Source of the DNA: Pantoea septica
Lineage (GTDB): Bacteria > Pseudomonadota > Gammaproteobacteria > Enterobacterales > Enterobacteriaceae
DNA length: 64,000 nt
Direction of reading: 5' to 3'
NCBI RefSeq assembly: GCF_002095575.1
Contig: NZ_MLJJ01000008.1
Coordinates: forward strand, 59,936 to 123,935
Part shown: positions 31,633 to 42,100 of the stretch, one piece after another
Numbering within the stretch: position 1 is the stretch's first letter
How the letters are laid out: each line of letters starts with the position of its first letter
Translations under genes and position numbers: made by a program
The notes under the pieces: model-generated
The model's input: only the letters and a program-made list of their open reading frames with translations
Databases searched by the model: none
Told to the model about the DNA's origin: nothing

Positions 31633-33093
31633 TTAGCTTTCGCTCAGACCGCCGATATGCAGCGCCTTGACCTCCAGATACTCCTCCAGGCCGAGCACCG
31701 AACCTTCGCGCCCCAGCCCCGACTCTTTTACGCCGCCAAACGGCGCCAGCTCGGTCGATACCGCGCATTCGTTGATGCCGATCATGCCGCTTTCCAGCGC
31801 GGCGGAGACGCGAAAGACGCGCTGCAGGTTCTGCGTATAGAAATACGCCGCAAGGCCGAACTCGGTGTCGTTGGCGCGACGGATAACCTCCTGCTCGTCG
31901 CTAAAGCGGAAGCAGGCCGCGACCGGGCCGAAGGTCTCTTCCCGTGCCAGCTTCATCTCTTCGTGCGCGTCGGCGATCACCGTCGGCTGCCAAAAGTTGC
32001 CGCCCAGCGCATGTCGTTCGCCGCCGGTGACGATCCGTCCGCCTTTTGCCCTCGCGTCCTTGACGTGCTCTTCCACTTTATCCACCGCGGAAGCTTCGAT
32101 CAGCGGGCCTACGACCACGCCCTCTTCTACGCCATTGCCGACCTTGAGCTTTTTCACTTCTTCAGCCAGCTGGTTAACAAAACGGTCGTACACGGCGTCG
32201 TGGATATAGAAGCGGTTGACGCTGACGCAGACCTGGCCGGCATTGCGGAATTTATTGGCGATGGCGCCTTTAACCGCCGCGTCGATATCCGCATCCTCAA
32301 AAACGATGTAGGGCGCATTGCCCCCCAGCTCCATCGACACCTTTTTCATGGTGTCGGCGGCGTTCCGCACCAGCGTTTTGCCAACCGCAGTCGAGCCGGT
32401 GAAGGAAATTTTGCGTACCGCCTTGCTGGCCATAATCGCATCGCTGATGGCGTGGGTATCGCCGGCCACCGCGTTAAGCACGCCGTCCGGTACGCCCGCT
32501 TTTTTCGCCAGCGCCAGCAGCGCAAAAGCGCTCAGCGGCGTGTTGTTTGCCGGCTTAATAATGCCGGTGCAGCCTGCCGCCAGCGCGGGCCCGAGCTTGC
32601 GCGTCAGCATCGCCATGGGAAAGTTCCACGGCGTGATCGCGGCAACGACGCCGATCGGCTCGCGCGTGGCGAGAATGCGCGAGCCGGGTTTGGCCGGCGG
32701 AATGATTTCGCCGTTAGCGCGCTTCGCCTGCTCGGCGAACCACTGAATAAAGCTGGCGGCGTATTCCACCTCGCCTTCCGCCTCTTTCAAAGGTTTGCCC
32801 TGTTCGGCAGTCATCAGCTGCGCCAGCCAGGCTTTGTTGTCTATCATCAGCTGATACCAGCGATAGAGGATCTCGGAGCGCGCTTTGGCGGTCTGCGCGC
32901 GCCAGGCGGGAAAAGCGCGCTCGGCGGCGGCGATCGCCTGTTCGGTTTCGGCTTTGCCCGCCTTCGCCACGGCGGCCAGCACTTCGCCGGTCGCAGGGTT
33001 CAACACATCAAAGGTGGCGGCGGCGCGATGCCATTCGCCATCGGCCAGATAGCCGGTCTGAAAAAACTCGCTGTCGTGCAGTGGGGTCGTCAT
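31633..33093 (-). CDS. Succinate-semialdehyde dehydrogenase-like NAD(P)-dependent aldehyde dehydrogenase
   Basis: 486-residue aldehyde dehydrogenase most like GabD/Sad (succinate semialdehyde to succinate, the end of GABA breakdown). It has ITPWNFPMAMLTRKLGPALAAGC, FTGSTAVGK, catalytic Glu255 in MELGGNAP, and catalytic Cys289 in NAGQVCVSVNR. E. coli GabD has a second cysteine two residues after the catalytic one; here it is Ser. The start at 33093 has CAGGAG upstream and fits the family; the frame is open 53 codons further upstream without support. It sits between yhcO and aaeB, where E. coli has no such gene. The true substrate is not certain. Confidence 0.88.
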   Translation of the reverse strand: MTTPLHDSEFFQTGYLADGEWHRAAATFDVLNPATGEVLAAVAKAGKAETEQAIAAAERAFPAWRAQTAKARSEILYRWYQLMIDNKAWLAQLMTAEQGKPLKEAEGEVEYAASFIQWFAEQAKRANGEIIPPAKPGSRILATREPIGVVAAITPWNFPMAMLTRKLGPALAAGCTGIIKPANNTPLSAFALLALAKKAGVPDGVLNAVAGDTHAISDAIMASKAVRKISFTGSTAVGKTLVRNAADTMKKVSMELGGNAPYIVFEDADIDAAVKGAIANKFRNAGQVCVSVNRFYIHDAVYDRFVNQLAEEVKKLKVGNGVEEGVVVGPLIEASAVDKVEEHVKDARAKGGRIVTGGERHALGGNFWQPTVIADAHEEMKLAREETFGPVAACFRFSDEQEVIRRANDTEFGLAAYFYTQNLQRVFRVSAALESGMIGINECAVSTELAPFGGVKESGLGREGSVLGLEEYLEVKALHIGGLSES

Positions 33094-33205
33094 GGGGTCG
33101 CTCCTGTCAGTTTCTCTTCCTGTCAGAAAAGTATAGATGGCAAAAGCGAGGGTTTTAGGGAAGGCGTGGCGCTGGAGCGGCCGCTGCGCCGGGCAGCGGC
33201 CAGAT

Positions 33206-35161
33206 TCAGATTTGGATGAGGGTGTTCTGGTATTTGCTGAGCATATCGGCAAGGCGCTTCACCGGCTCGGTGACGCTGAGCGGCGCATCGTACTGCACCA
33301 GCTTCTGCTGATAGACCTCAAACTCCGCCAGCAGCTGTTCAAAGTAGTGGCGCCGTTTCTCATCGCTGCGCGCTGAAATCACGCGATCCGCCGTAGCGCG
33401 CAGCTGGCGATGGAAGGCCGACAGGTCGGCGTTGACCGGCACGTCCGCACTGCGCAGCCGCTGATGGCCGATAATCAGCGTCAGCGCGATGCGATATTTG
33501 TCGATATCGCCGGGAAACAGGTTTAGCAGCATAAACAGCTGTTGATAGAGCGCGGGAAGATGGTTTTCGCGACGGCGCGCCTGGTTGGTGGTCAGCGCCG
33601 ATACCGCGGCATACATAAAGCGGTTCAGCAGCTTGCGTCCGGTGCGCGCTTTCGATTTGTCGCGAATAAGCAGGATGACCATCAGAGCGACGAAAGCGCC
33701 GATCATTTGCCCCAGCACGTTGTCGATGAACACGCTCAGGTGGAAGGTCATGGGATTATCCAGCACCAGCACGTTGATAGTACCGGCCAGCGCACCAAGG
33801 GTGCCTAGCTGACGACGCTGTATCAGGATGCCGCTAATGAAGCCGAGCAGGCCGATGGCGATGCAGAGCAGCAGCACGCTCTGCTGGGTGCTGGGCAGCA
33901 GGTACATAAAATAGAACGAGCTCAGCGGCACCGCAAAAATCATCCCGTAGAAAAAATCCTTCGCCATCATCAGCGGATTCGGCACGCGCATCGCCAGCGC
34001 GGTGATCACCGCCAGCATCACCATACAGCCGCTGCCGGAGGTCCAGCCGGTATAGAGCCAGAACAGCGAGCCGAGGGCCGTGGCGACAAAGGTGCGGATG
34101 CCGTTAATCATCGCGTGGTGGGTTTCAGCGGAGCGCGCCTGGATAACGATTTCGCGCTCGAGAATGCCCTCTTCCAGCGTCGTGATGCGGCTGTTGCTTT
34201 TAATCCCTTTCAGCAGCAGCAGATATTCCGTCGCCGCGCCGACCCAGCTCGCCAGCGTCACTGGCGCCTTGCCCTCTTCGCTGGCGCCAATTACCCGGCG
34301 CATCACCTTCATGCGCCGATGCACATCGGCAACGCTTTCCACCTTCTTCTCGATCAGCAGACGATACTGCGACGGAATATATTCCGGGCGCGAATTCTGA
34401 ATGAGGAAGGTTTCCGCCGCCTGGGTAATCATGGTCAGCGACAGCGTGTTGAGCATCTGCAGCCGGCGGTTGGCGTTTTGCCAGCGCGACGACTCCATCA
34501 TCAGCTGGCCGCGCATGGTGCCGAGCGCCGAGGTACGGCGCACCAGCGTGCTCCACGCCTTGTCGACCTCCTCTTTGTCTTCATGCGCCACGCAGAGCTG
34601 CAGCAGGCGATAATGCGCCACCAGCAGCGAATCGACTTCGCTGTCGATGACCTTTTTAATGGAGCGCGGCGAAAAGAGCATATCCGCCAGAATGGCGCAG
34701 AGTATGCCGAGCACAATTTCGCTGCAACGTTCGACCGCAAACTGCGGCACCAGCGTCAGGCCATTGTTGGCGTCGGCGGTCACCACGATAATCAGCGCGG
34801 TATAGCCCGCCAGCCCCAGCGCATAGGAGTTTTCCACCTTGATCAGCGAGGAGAGCCAGACGCAGACGCCCGCCCATATGCAGCAGAGCAGCAGCATCAC
34901 CACCGGCGCGCGCACCGTGGCGATCATAATGGTCAACGCGGCGATACAGCCGATGAAGGTGCCGATAATACGCAGCACGCCGCGATAGCGCAGCGCGCCG
35001 GAGTAGGGATCGCCGCCGGCGACGAAAGCGGTGCCGCCCGCGACGATGCCGGCGGTCATCACCGCCCAGCGAGGCGTTTCAAGGTTAAGATGAAAGCCGA
35101 TCATCAGCGCCGCCACCAGCGCGAAGGTCAGCTTGATCGGGAAACGCAGGAACTCGATCAT
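33206..35161 (-). CDS. aaeB: p-Hydroxybenzoic acid efflux pump subunit AaeB
   Basis: Inner-membrane component of the AaeAB aromatic-carboxylic-acid efflux pump (fusaric-acid resistance family). 651 residues (E. coli 655). Two similar membrane halves, each with several helices ([23 protein letters not shown] near the N-terminus; [21 protein letters not shown] after the middle), alternate with large cytoplasmic regions. It follows aaeA after 11 bases in the aaeXAB operon. Expected to be induced by aromatic acids through AaeR. Confidence 0.95.
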   Translation of the reverse strand: MIEFLRFPIKLTFALVAALMIGFHLNLETPRWAVMTAGIVAGGTAFVAGGDPYSGALRYRGVLRIIGTFIGCIAALTIMIATVRAPVVMLLLCCIWAGVCVWLSSLIKVENSYALGLAGYTALIIVVTADANNGLTLVPQFAVERCSEIVLGILCAILADMLFSPRSIKKVIDSEVDSLLVAHYRLLQLCVAHEDKEEVDKAWSTLVRRTSALGTMRGQLMMESSRWQNANRRLQMLNTLSLTMITQAAETFLIQNSRPEYIPSQYRLLIEKKVESVADVHRRMKVMRRVIGASEEGKAPVTLASWVGAATEYLLLLKGIKSNSRITTLEEGILEREIVIQARSAETHHAMINGIRTFVATALGSLFWLYTGWTSGSGCMVMLAVITALAMRVPNPLMMAKDFFYGMIFAVPLSSFYFMYLLPSTQQSVLLLCIAIGLLGFISGILIQRRQLGTLGALAGTINVLVLDNPMTFHLSVFIDNVLGQMIGAFVALMVILLIRDKSKARTGRKLLNRFMYAAVSALTTNQARRRENHLPALYQQLFMLLNLFPGDIDKYRIALTLIIGHQRLRSADVPVNADLSAFHRQLRATADRVISARSDEKRRHYFEQLLAEFEVYQQKLVQYDAPLSVTEPVKRLADMLSKYQNTLIQI

Positions 35162-35172
35162 ATCGGCCCCGC

Positions 35173-36105
35173 TTAACCAAACTCACGCAGGCGATTGAAG
35201 AGACGCGACATCGGCGACACCTGCGTATCGGCGCGATCGCTTTGGCCGGTAATCACCACGGTCGCGGTGGTGCCCGCCGGGAAGCGATTGCCGGGCTGCC
35301 GATCGAGACGAATGCGCACCGGCACGCGCTGCGCCAGGCGTACCCACTCGAGGTTGGAGTCCACGGTCGCCATGCCTTTGCTGTCGACCGAGCTGCTGCT
35401 GTTGGTGACGCCAGCGGCGACGCTGTCGACGGTGCCGCGCAGCACCACGTTGCTGCCCAGCGGCGTCACTTCCGCGCGATAGCCCGGCTCGACGCCGTGC
35501 AGCTTGGTCTCTTCCAGATAGGCCAGCACGTAGAAAGAGTGCTGCTGCACCAGCGCCACCGCGACGGAGCCGCGGGTGATGAACTCGCCTTCATAGACGT
35601 TGAGGTTGGTTACCCAGCCGTCGGACGGCGCAGTGATGGCGGTGCGATCCAGATCGATCTTCGCCAGATCGCGCGTGGCGATCGATTTCGCCAGCTGATG
35701 TTCCGTGGTCTGCAGATCGTTGTTCGCCTGGTCGATCGCTTCGCGCGACATCGCCGAGGTGCCCAGCTGATTGCGGCGCGCCGCCTCACGACGTTTTTCG
35801 CTGACCAGCGCCTGATAGTACTCGACGTCGGCCTGCGCCTGATCCAGCGCTTTTTGATAGCGCGGTCGATCCACGACAAAAAGGGTATCGCCCTTTTTCA
35901 CCAGCTGGTTGTCATGCACTGGCACGTCGGTAATCAGCCCCGTCACGTCCGGCGAAATCGCCACGACATCCGCCGCGAATTTGGCGTCGCGCGTCCATGG
36001 CGACTCGGTGTAAAACACCCAGGCGCGAAAGATGATAACAACAGCGATGATAACCAGCAGGATAGTAATCGCGTAACGCGCGATTTTTCTTATTAGCGAT
36101 TTCAC
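35173..36105 (-). CDS. aaeA: p-Hydroxybenzoic acid efflux pump subunit AaeA
   Basis: Periplasmic membrane-fusion (HlyD-type) adaptor of the AaeAB pump. 310 residues, as in E. coli. An N-terminal anchor helix ([22 protein letters not shown]) is followed by a biotinyl-lipoyl-like half ([30 protein letters not shown]), an alpha-hairpin coiled coil (about 75-145), and the second half ([21 protein letters not shown]). It lies between aaeX (7-base gap) and aaeB. Confidence 0.96.
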   Translation of the reverse strand: MKSLIRKIARYAITILLVIIAVVIIFRAWVFYTESPWTRDAKFAADVVAISPDVTGLITDVPVHDNQLVKKGDTLFVVDRPRYQKALDQAQADVEYYQALVSEKRREAARRNQLGTSAMSREAIDQANNDLQTTEHQLAKSIATRDLAKIDLDRTAITAPSDGWVTNLNVYEGEFITRGSVAVALVQQHSFYVLAYLEETKLHGVEPGYRAEVTPLGSNVVLRGTVDSVAAGVTNSSSSVDSKGMATVDSNLEWVRLAQRVPVRIRLDRQPGNRFPAGTTATVVITGQSDRADTQVSPMSRLFNRLREFG

Positions 36106-36112
36106 TTAAACC

Positions 36113-36316
36113 TCAGACGAATAGACGGGATACCAGGTAAAACACACAGCAGTAAAGCGCCGTGTTAAAAAGCGCCGGATGCCACACGAGATCGTAGATA
36201 CCGCTTGGCGTCAGCAGCCGTTTCACCAACCAGAACAGCATTAGCGAGACGACTAATTCAATGAAGATGGGCGGGAAAGAGAGCCCAAATACGACAAAAA
36301 CCGGAAGCACACTCAT
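36113..36316 (-). CDS. aaeX: Small membrane protein AaeX
   Basis: 67-residue DUF1656 protein, first gene of the aaeXAB operon, with two hydrophobic helices ([28 protein letters not shown] and [20 protein letters not shown]). The length is the same as in E. coli. It is not known to be needed for efflux; its role is unclear. Confidence 0.93.
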   Translation of the reverse strand: MSVLPVFVVFGLSFPPIFIELVVSLMLFWLVKRLLTPSGIYDLVWHPALFNTALYCCVFYLVSRLFV

Positions 36317-36554
36317 CAGGGATCCTTAGTACGACCTTGCCGGGATGATCCTTAGCCTGCCCGGCTGCAAGCCGCAACGGCTGGGTGGCGGATGACAGCA
36401 TCCGAACCACTGCTGAGTAAATAATAGCGTATCATCGGGCGGCAACAGACGTTTTGCAGCAGGTCGGCTTAACCCTTCCCGGGCAAAAGCGAATCACCGG
36501 GGAATACCCGGGCGCGCATATAGTAACGCGCCTGACTATACGTTTTCTACAGAA

Positions 36555-36570
36555 TGTGAGCTAAATCACT
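36555..36570. promoter_or_regulatory. CRP-like site in the aaeX/aaeR intergenic region
   Basis: TGTGA-GCTAAA-TCACT differs from the CRP palindrome at a single outer base. It is centred about 27 bases before the aaeR ATG and about 245 bases from aaeX, so it could act as a repressor or activator site for either gene. Confidence 0.45.
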
Positions 36571-36588
36571 TTTTAACCAGAGTAAACA

Positions 36589-37506
36589 ATGGAACGACTG
36601 AAAGGCATGTCAATTTTCGCCAAAGTGGTTGAATTAGGTTCTTTTACCGCCGCCGCACGCCAGCTTCACCTCAGCGTTTCGTCTATCAGTCAGATTGTGG
36701 CGAAACTGGAAGATGAGCTACAGGTTAAGCTGTTGAACCGCAGCACGCGCAGTATCGGCCTGACCGAGGCGGGCAGAATTTATTATCAGGGCTGCCGCCG
36801 CATGCTGGCTGAGGCCACGCAGGTGCACGAGCAGCTCTACGCGTTCAATAATACGCCGGTCGGCACGCTGCGCATCGGCAGCTCCTCTACCATGGCGCAA
36901 AACGTCCTTGCTGAAATGACCAGCAATATGCTGCGCGAGTATCCTGGCCTGAGCGTGAATCTGGTGGCGGGCATTCCGGCGCCGGATCTGATCGCTGACG
37001 GGCTCGATTTAGTGATTCGCGTGGGCGCGCTGAAGGACTCCAGCCTTTTTTCCCGCCGCCTCGGCGCAATGCCGATGGTGGTGTGCGCGGCGAAAAGCTA
37101 TCTGCAGCAGCACGGCGCCCCGGAGAAGCCGGCCGACGTCGATAACTTCGCCTGGCTTGAGTACAGCGTGCGTCCCGATAACAATTTCGAGCTGATCGCG
37201 CCTGAAGGACTGGTTTCGCGTCTCTCGCCCCAGGGCCGTTTCGTCACCAACGATTCGCTGACGCTGATCCGCTGGCTCAAGGCTGGCTGCGGCATCGCCT
37301 ATGTGCCGATGATGTGGGTGATTGAGGAGATTAACGCAGGGGAGATCGATATTCTTTTCCCGCAGTATCAGTCCGACCCGCGTCCGGTTTATGCGCTTTA
37401 TACCGAAAAGGATAAGCTGCCGCTGAAGGTGCAGGTGTGCATCGACTATCTGACGGAGTATTTCCAGCAGGTGGCGGAGCAGTATCAGCAGCATCGCGCC
37501 AGCTAA
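36589..37506 (+). CDS. aaeR: LysR-type regulator AaeR
   Basis: Activator of the divergent aaeXAB efflux operon in response to aromatic carboxylic acids in E. coli. 305 residues (E. coli 309). The N-terminal HTH reads MSIFAKVVELGSFTAAARQLHLSVSSISQIVAKLEDELQVKLLNRSTRSIGLTEAG in outline, and the effector-binding domain begins around residue 90 (GTLRIGSSSTMAQNVL). The 272-base gap to aaeX must contain both promoters; I did not identify a clear T-N11-A operator. Confidence 0.92.
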   Translation: MERLKGMSIFAKVVELGSFTAAARQLHLSVSSISQIVAKLEDELQVKLLNRSTRSIGLTEAGRIYYQGCRRMLAEATQVHEQLYAFNNTPVGTLRIGSSSTMAQNVLAEMTSNMLREYPGLSVNLVAGIPAPDLIADGLDLVIRVGALKDSSLFSRRLGAMPMVVCAAKSYLQQHGAPEKPADVDNFAWLEYSVRPDNNFELIAPEGLVSRLSPQGRFVTNDSLTLIRWLKAGCGIAYVPMMWVIEEINAGEIDILFPQYQSDPRPVYALYTEKDKLPLKVQVCIDYLTEYFQQVAEQYQQHRAS

Positions 37507-37611
37507 CGGCCTGCGCCGCGCCCAGCGATTGAAAGCGCCAGGTCCGGCATCCTTGCCAGAGGCGCGTGCGGGGCGCGTAGCCCTGCGCGCGCTGTCAGCG
37601 AGGGCCGACGA

Positions 37612-39057
37612 TCAGGCGGTGCCGCCGACGGTGAGTTTATCCAGCTTCAGCGTCGGCTGGCCGACGCCGACCGGCACGCTCTGCCCCTCTTTGCCGCACA
37701 CGCCCACGCCTTTATCCAGCGCCAGATCGTTGCCGACCATAGAGATTTGCTGCATCGCCTCAATGCCGGAACCGATCAGCGTGGCGCCTTTCACCGGCTT
37801 CGTCACCTTGCCGTTCTCAATCAGATAGGCCTCTGAGGTCGAGAAGACAAATTTGCCGGAGGTAATGTCGACCTGGCCGCCGCCGAAGTTAGGCGCGTAG
37901 ATGCCATACTCGACGCTTTCGATAATCTCCTGCGGCGTCGATTTGCCCGCGAGCATATAGGTGTTGGTCATGCGCGGCATCGGCAGATGCGCATAGGATT
38001 CGCGGCGGCCGTTGCCGGTCGGCGCGACGCCCATCAGACGCGCGTTGAGCTTGTCTTGCATATAGCCTTTCAGCACGCCGTTTTCGATCAGCACGTTGTA
38101 CTGGCCCGGCACGCCTTCGTCATCCACCGCCAGCGAACCGCGCAGCCCTTCGAGGGTGCCGTCGTCCACCACGGTGCAGAGCTCGGACGCCACCAGCTGG
38201 CCCATCTTGCCGCTGAATACCGAGGTCTCGCGGCGGTTGAAGTCGCCTTCCAGACCATGGCCGACCGCTTCGTGCAACAGTACGCCCGGCCAGCCTGCGC
38301 CCAGCACCACCGGCAGCGTGCCCGCCGGCGCGGCGACGGCGGAAAGATTGACCAGCGCCATACGCACCGCCTCTTTCGCCCAGGCGTCGGCGCGCACGTC
38401 GCCGTTTTCATCGGCGAGGAAGAATTCGTAGCCGACGCGCGCGCCGCCGCCGCTGGCGCCGCGTTCGCGTTTGCCGTTATCCTCTACCAGCACGCTGACG
38501 GAGAGGCGCACCAGCGGACGCACGTCCGTTGCCAGCGTGCCGTCGGTCGCCGCCACCAGCACCTGCTCGTAAACGCCGCTCAGGCTGGCGTTGACCTCCT
38601 GCACGCGCGGGTCTGCGGCGCGCGCCACTTTGTCCACGCGCTGCAGCAGGGCGATTTTATCTTCGCGCGTCAGGCTGTCGAGCGGATTAAGCGGCTGATA
38701 GAGCGCGCGATGCATAACGTTGGAAAGGGTATGCGCCTTGCCGTTACCCTGCTCGCGCACGATGCTGCGAGCCGCTTCCGCCGACTGGCGCAGCGCGTTC
38801 AGGGTAATCTGGTCCGCATAGGCGAAACCGGTTTTTTCGCCGCTGACGGCGCGCACGCCGACGCCCTGGTCGATATGCCAGGAGCCGTCTTTGATAATTT
38901 TGTCTTCCAGCACCCAGGATTCATGGAAGCTGGACTGAAAATAGAGGTCGGCATAATCCAGACGACGTTCTGAAAGCTGCCCTAACAGGGAAAACAGGTC
39001 CTGCTGATTAATATTGTTAGCAGTTAGCAACTGCTCACTTACCAGGTTCAGAGTCAT
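37612..39057 (-). CDS. tldD: Metalloprotease TldD
   Basis: Catalytic subunit of the TldD/TldE zinc metalloprotease, which processes microcin B17 and degrades the antitoxin CcdA. 481 residues, as in E. coli. The zinc motif HEAVGH (HExxxH) lies near residue 262 in [20 protein letters not shown]. The N-terminal [17 protein letters not shown] and C-terminal [22 protein letters not shown] are typical. It is convergent with aaeR and follows yhdP on the same strand. Confidence 0.96.
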   Translation of the reverse strand: MTLNLVSEQLLTANNINQQDLFSLLGQLSERRLDYADLYFQSSFHESWVLEDKIIKDGSWHIDQGVGVRAVSGEKTGFAYADQITLNALRQSAEAARSIVREQGNGKAHTLSNVMHRALYQPLNPLDSLTREDKIALLQRVDKVARAADPRVQEVNASLSGVYEQVLVAATDGTLATDVRPLVRLSVSVLVEDNGKRERGASGGGARVGYEFFLADENGDVRADAWAKEAVRMALVNLSAVAAPAGTLPVVLGAGWPGVLLHEAVGHGLEGDFNRRETSVFSGKMGQLVASELCTVVDDGTLEGLRGSLAVDDEGVPGQYNVLIENGVLKGYMQDKLNARLMGVAPTGNGRRESYAHLPMPRMTNTYMLAGKSTPQEIIESVEYGIYAPNFGGGQVDITSGKFVFSTSEAYLIENGKVTKPVKGATLIGSGIEAMQQISMVGNDLALDKGVGVCGKEGQSVPVGVGQPTLKLDKLTVGGTA

Positions 39058-39183
39058 CGTATCTCGCTCGTTTTATGCTCAGATAATGAGGGTGTGACAC
39101 TCATTGTGCGTCAGGACCTGACGGCCCTGCGCTAATAACGTCAGATTTTACTAGCCTGCGGCAATTCCCCGGCGGCGTCAAAT

Positions 39184-42100
39184 TCACTTCTTCTCTTCTT
39201 CGCGCGGTTTGCGCAGCACTTCATTGATTTGCGGCTTATCCAGCGGGCCGTCGATGTGATAGCGCAGCAGCGAGATCTTATTCCACAGCGGGCCCAGCAC
39301 CTTACTCGCTGCGAAGACCGCCGCGCCCACGACCGGGTTAATCACAAAGGCGGTCGCTACGCCGACCGAAGCGGAGATTTCGGGCGCGACCACCGCCTCC
39401 ATATCGATATTGCGCTTCACTAAATCGACCTTGCCCTGCATAGCGATATCCGCTTCAAGGCCATCCACCAGCAGGTTATCGGTGCGCATCACGCCGTTTT
39501 CAATCCACGCGGTGCCGTTGATCGAGTCGAAGTAGAAGCCGTCGTTATTAAATGTATCGTTAAAATCGAGACGCAGCTTGCGCAGCAGCGCATCGAAGCT
39601 CACCAGGCGCAGCAGCTGTCCCGCCGCGCCGGTATTGACGTCGGCGATCTGCCCTTTGCCGAAGTGGGTTTTAAGCGTGCCGCTCAGCGTCTCTTCCGAA
39701 GGCTGCCACGGCGCCGAGCGCCAGTGCAGATCGTAATCAACCTTAAACGAGGCGTCGCGCAGCGGCGTATTGACGCCAAACCAGTTGGTGGCGTTGTTGA
39801 TATTGCTGCCGCTTAGCGAACCCTTCAGCGAGGTGCGCGGGGCGTCGGGGCTGTTGACCCATTCGCCGGCGACCTTGAGACGCGAGCTGCCGGTATCCAC
39901 CAGCCCGTTAGTAAGTGCTAACGTATCACCTTTCGGCGCGACCTGCGCCTGAATGCGTCCGAACTTCTGCCCCCGCAGCCAGCATTCGGCGCAGCTCAGC
40001 TGCAGCGCGGGCCAACGGCTAAAATCGATTTTACTCGCCTGCTGCTGCTGGCGCGCCGCGCTGCTGTCGCCGCCGCTTTGCCATTCGGGATTGTAATAGA
40101 GGTAGTCGAGGGCGACGCGCCATGCGGCGTTTTGCGCCATCGCCAGCGTGCCGCGAATTTCGCGCCCTGTGATGCTGACGTTGCTGCTGCCCTTAGCCCC
40201 TTGCTCCAGCGTCGCGTCGATATCATGCCACTGCTGCCCGGCCAGGGTGACCGACGGCGTGCGCAAGGTAACGTCGCCCGGCAGGGCCACGCCGCCCATT
40301 TCGCTCGCGCCGCCGCCCTGAGCGGCACCGCCCGCCATCATCAGTCCGGCCCAGGCTTCCCCATCCAGCGCAGGCAGATTCAATACCATGCCCGCGCGAT
40401 CGGGCAAGGCGGGTTTGCTGCGCGCATCGTTCAGCCAGACGCCGCGCTCGACGCGCAGCTGCGGCTCAAGAAGCCAGCGGCTGTTGAAGCGATGGCGGTT
40501 CGCCACGCTGCCGCTGAGTTCGAACTGTTTCAGATCGCCGCTGGCGCTGACCGCGATGGGCATCGCTTCGCCGCCAGCCTTGTTGAGCGGAGCCGGTAAG
40601 CGACTGCTTACTTCTTTCGCATCGCCTTTCAACTCCACGTCATAGCGCGCTCCGCCCTGATGCGGCAGCGTAATGTCAACCTTGCCCTGCCAGGGCAGAT
40701 GGCCGCTAAGCTGGCTGGCGATCTGCGCGGGCACCTGCGACAGCTTCGCCGGCTGCCAGTCGCCGTCGAGCCGGATGTTGACGCCGAAGTCCTGCGGATT
40801 CTCTTTGGTGCTAAAGCTGACGCTGACCGGCTGACCGAACCAGTTCGCGCGCAGCGTATCGCTGTCCAGATTGCCGTTATTAAAGCGGAAACGGCCGGTG
40901 AGGTTTTCCAGGGTAGTGTCGAGCGGCTTAATATGCAAAGCGTTACCGTTGAGATCGACGTTGCCGCTGGCGTGCACCAGCTCGCCGTCGAGCGGAATAT
41001 CAAGCTTCAGGTGCCCCTGAGTTTTTCCCTTTATCTCCAGCTGCTCCAGCGCTGCGCCCAGCGATGTTTTCAGCGGCGTATCCTGGAAATAGCGCGCGAT
41101 CTGATCGCCGTTGCCGCTGATATCGCCGTCGATCAGCAGTTTCTCTTTCAGATAGTCCGGGATGACCGCGCTAAAATTGCTGACGTCTACTTCCCCCAGC
41201 CTGAAGCGCGGCGCCCGCATCCAAAGCCCGTCGTTGATAAAGTCGAGATCGATATCGAGCTGCGTCACGTCAGGCCAGTTGGGCTGAAACGCGTAGGTTC
41301 CGTGACGCAGCGGCACCCATACCTGAAACATGCCGTCGTTGTGACTGAAGGGGAACAGTTTCGGATTGCCGGCGAAGAGCAGCGTAGCGTTGTCAACCTG
41401 GCCGCCTTTGATAGCGCCGCTCAGATAGTGCGTTAGCGCCTTGCCCATCAGGGGCTGCGGAAAGTAGCGCCAGGCGTCTCCCGCATCAGTGACGCGGATG
41501 CCGGCGAGAATGTCGAGGCGCGGCTCGCGCCCGAGATTTTGCTGATAGCGGAAATCGCCGCGCGCCCAGAGCGATCGCGCCTGCACATCAAGATCGCGAC
41601 CGTCGAGCGTTAATCCGTTCGCGTCGCGCAGCCAGCTTAGTGAGCCGTGCAGCTTGTGGATCTCCAGCGGCGCGTTGAACATAGCGCTATAGGCTACATC
41701 GGTGCGGCCCATTTCAACCTTGACCTGCCCATGGCTCAGACTGCCGCGCGCCTCGCCGCTCAGGTTGCTGACGCCCGGCAGCAGCTGCCAGGGCTGCCAG
41801 CGGAAGTCGCGCCATTTGACCTGCATCCGCGTCTGATCCGGCTGTTCCAGCGGAACATCCAGCGCCAGCCCTTCGATGGTGCCCTGCGGCTGCAGCGCGC
41901 GCCAGTTTTCGAACAGCGAGGGCGACAGCGGCGCGAAGAGCGGTACCAGCGGCGCGATGCGGTTCAGCGCCAGCTGCGTCGCCCTGACACGCACTTCGCC
42001 CTGATGTTCAGGGCCGAGCAGCTGTTTATCCTGCGGACGCCACAGCAGCGCGAAGTGCCCTGCCGGCCATGCCTCGCCGTCGGTGCTGAGGCGCGTCTGC

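Noticed and set aside
31657..33219. 520-codon plus-strand frame opposite the aldehyde dehydrogenase
   Set aside because: Same reasoning; composition is that of an antisense frame and the dehydrogenase has all its catalytic motifs.
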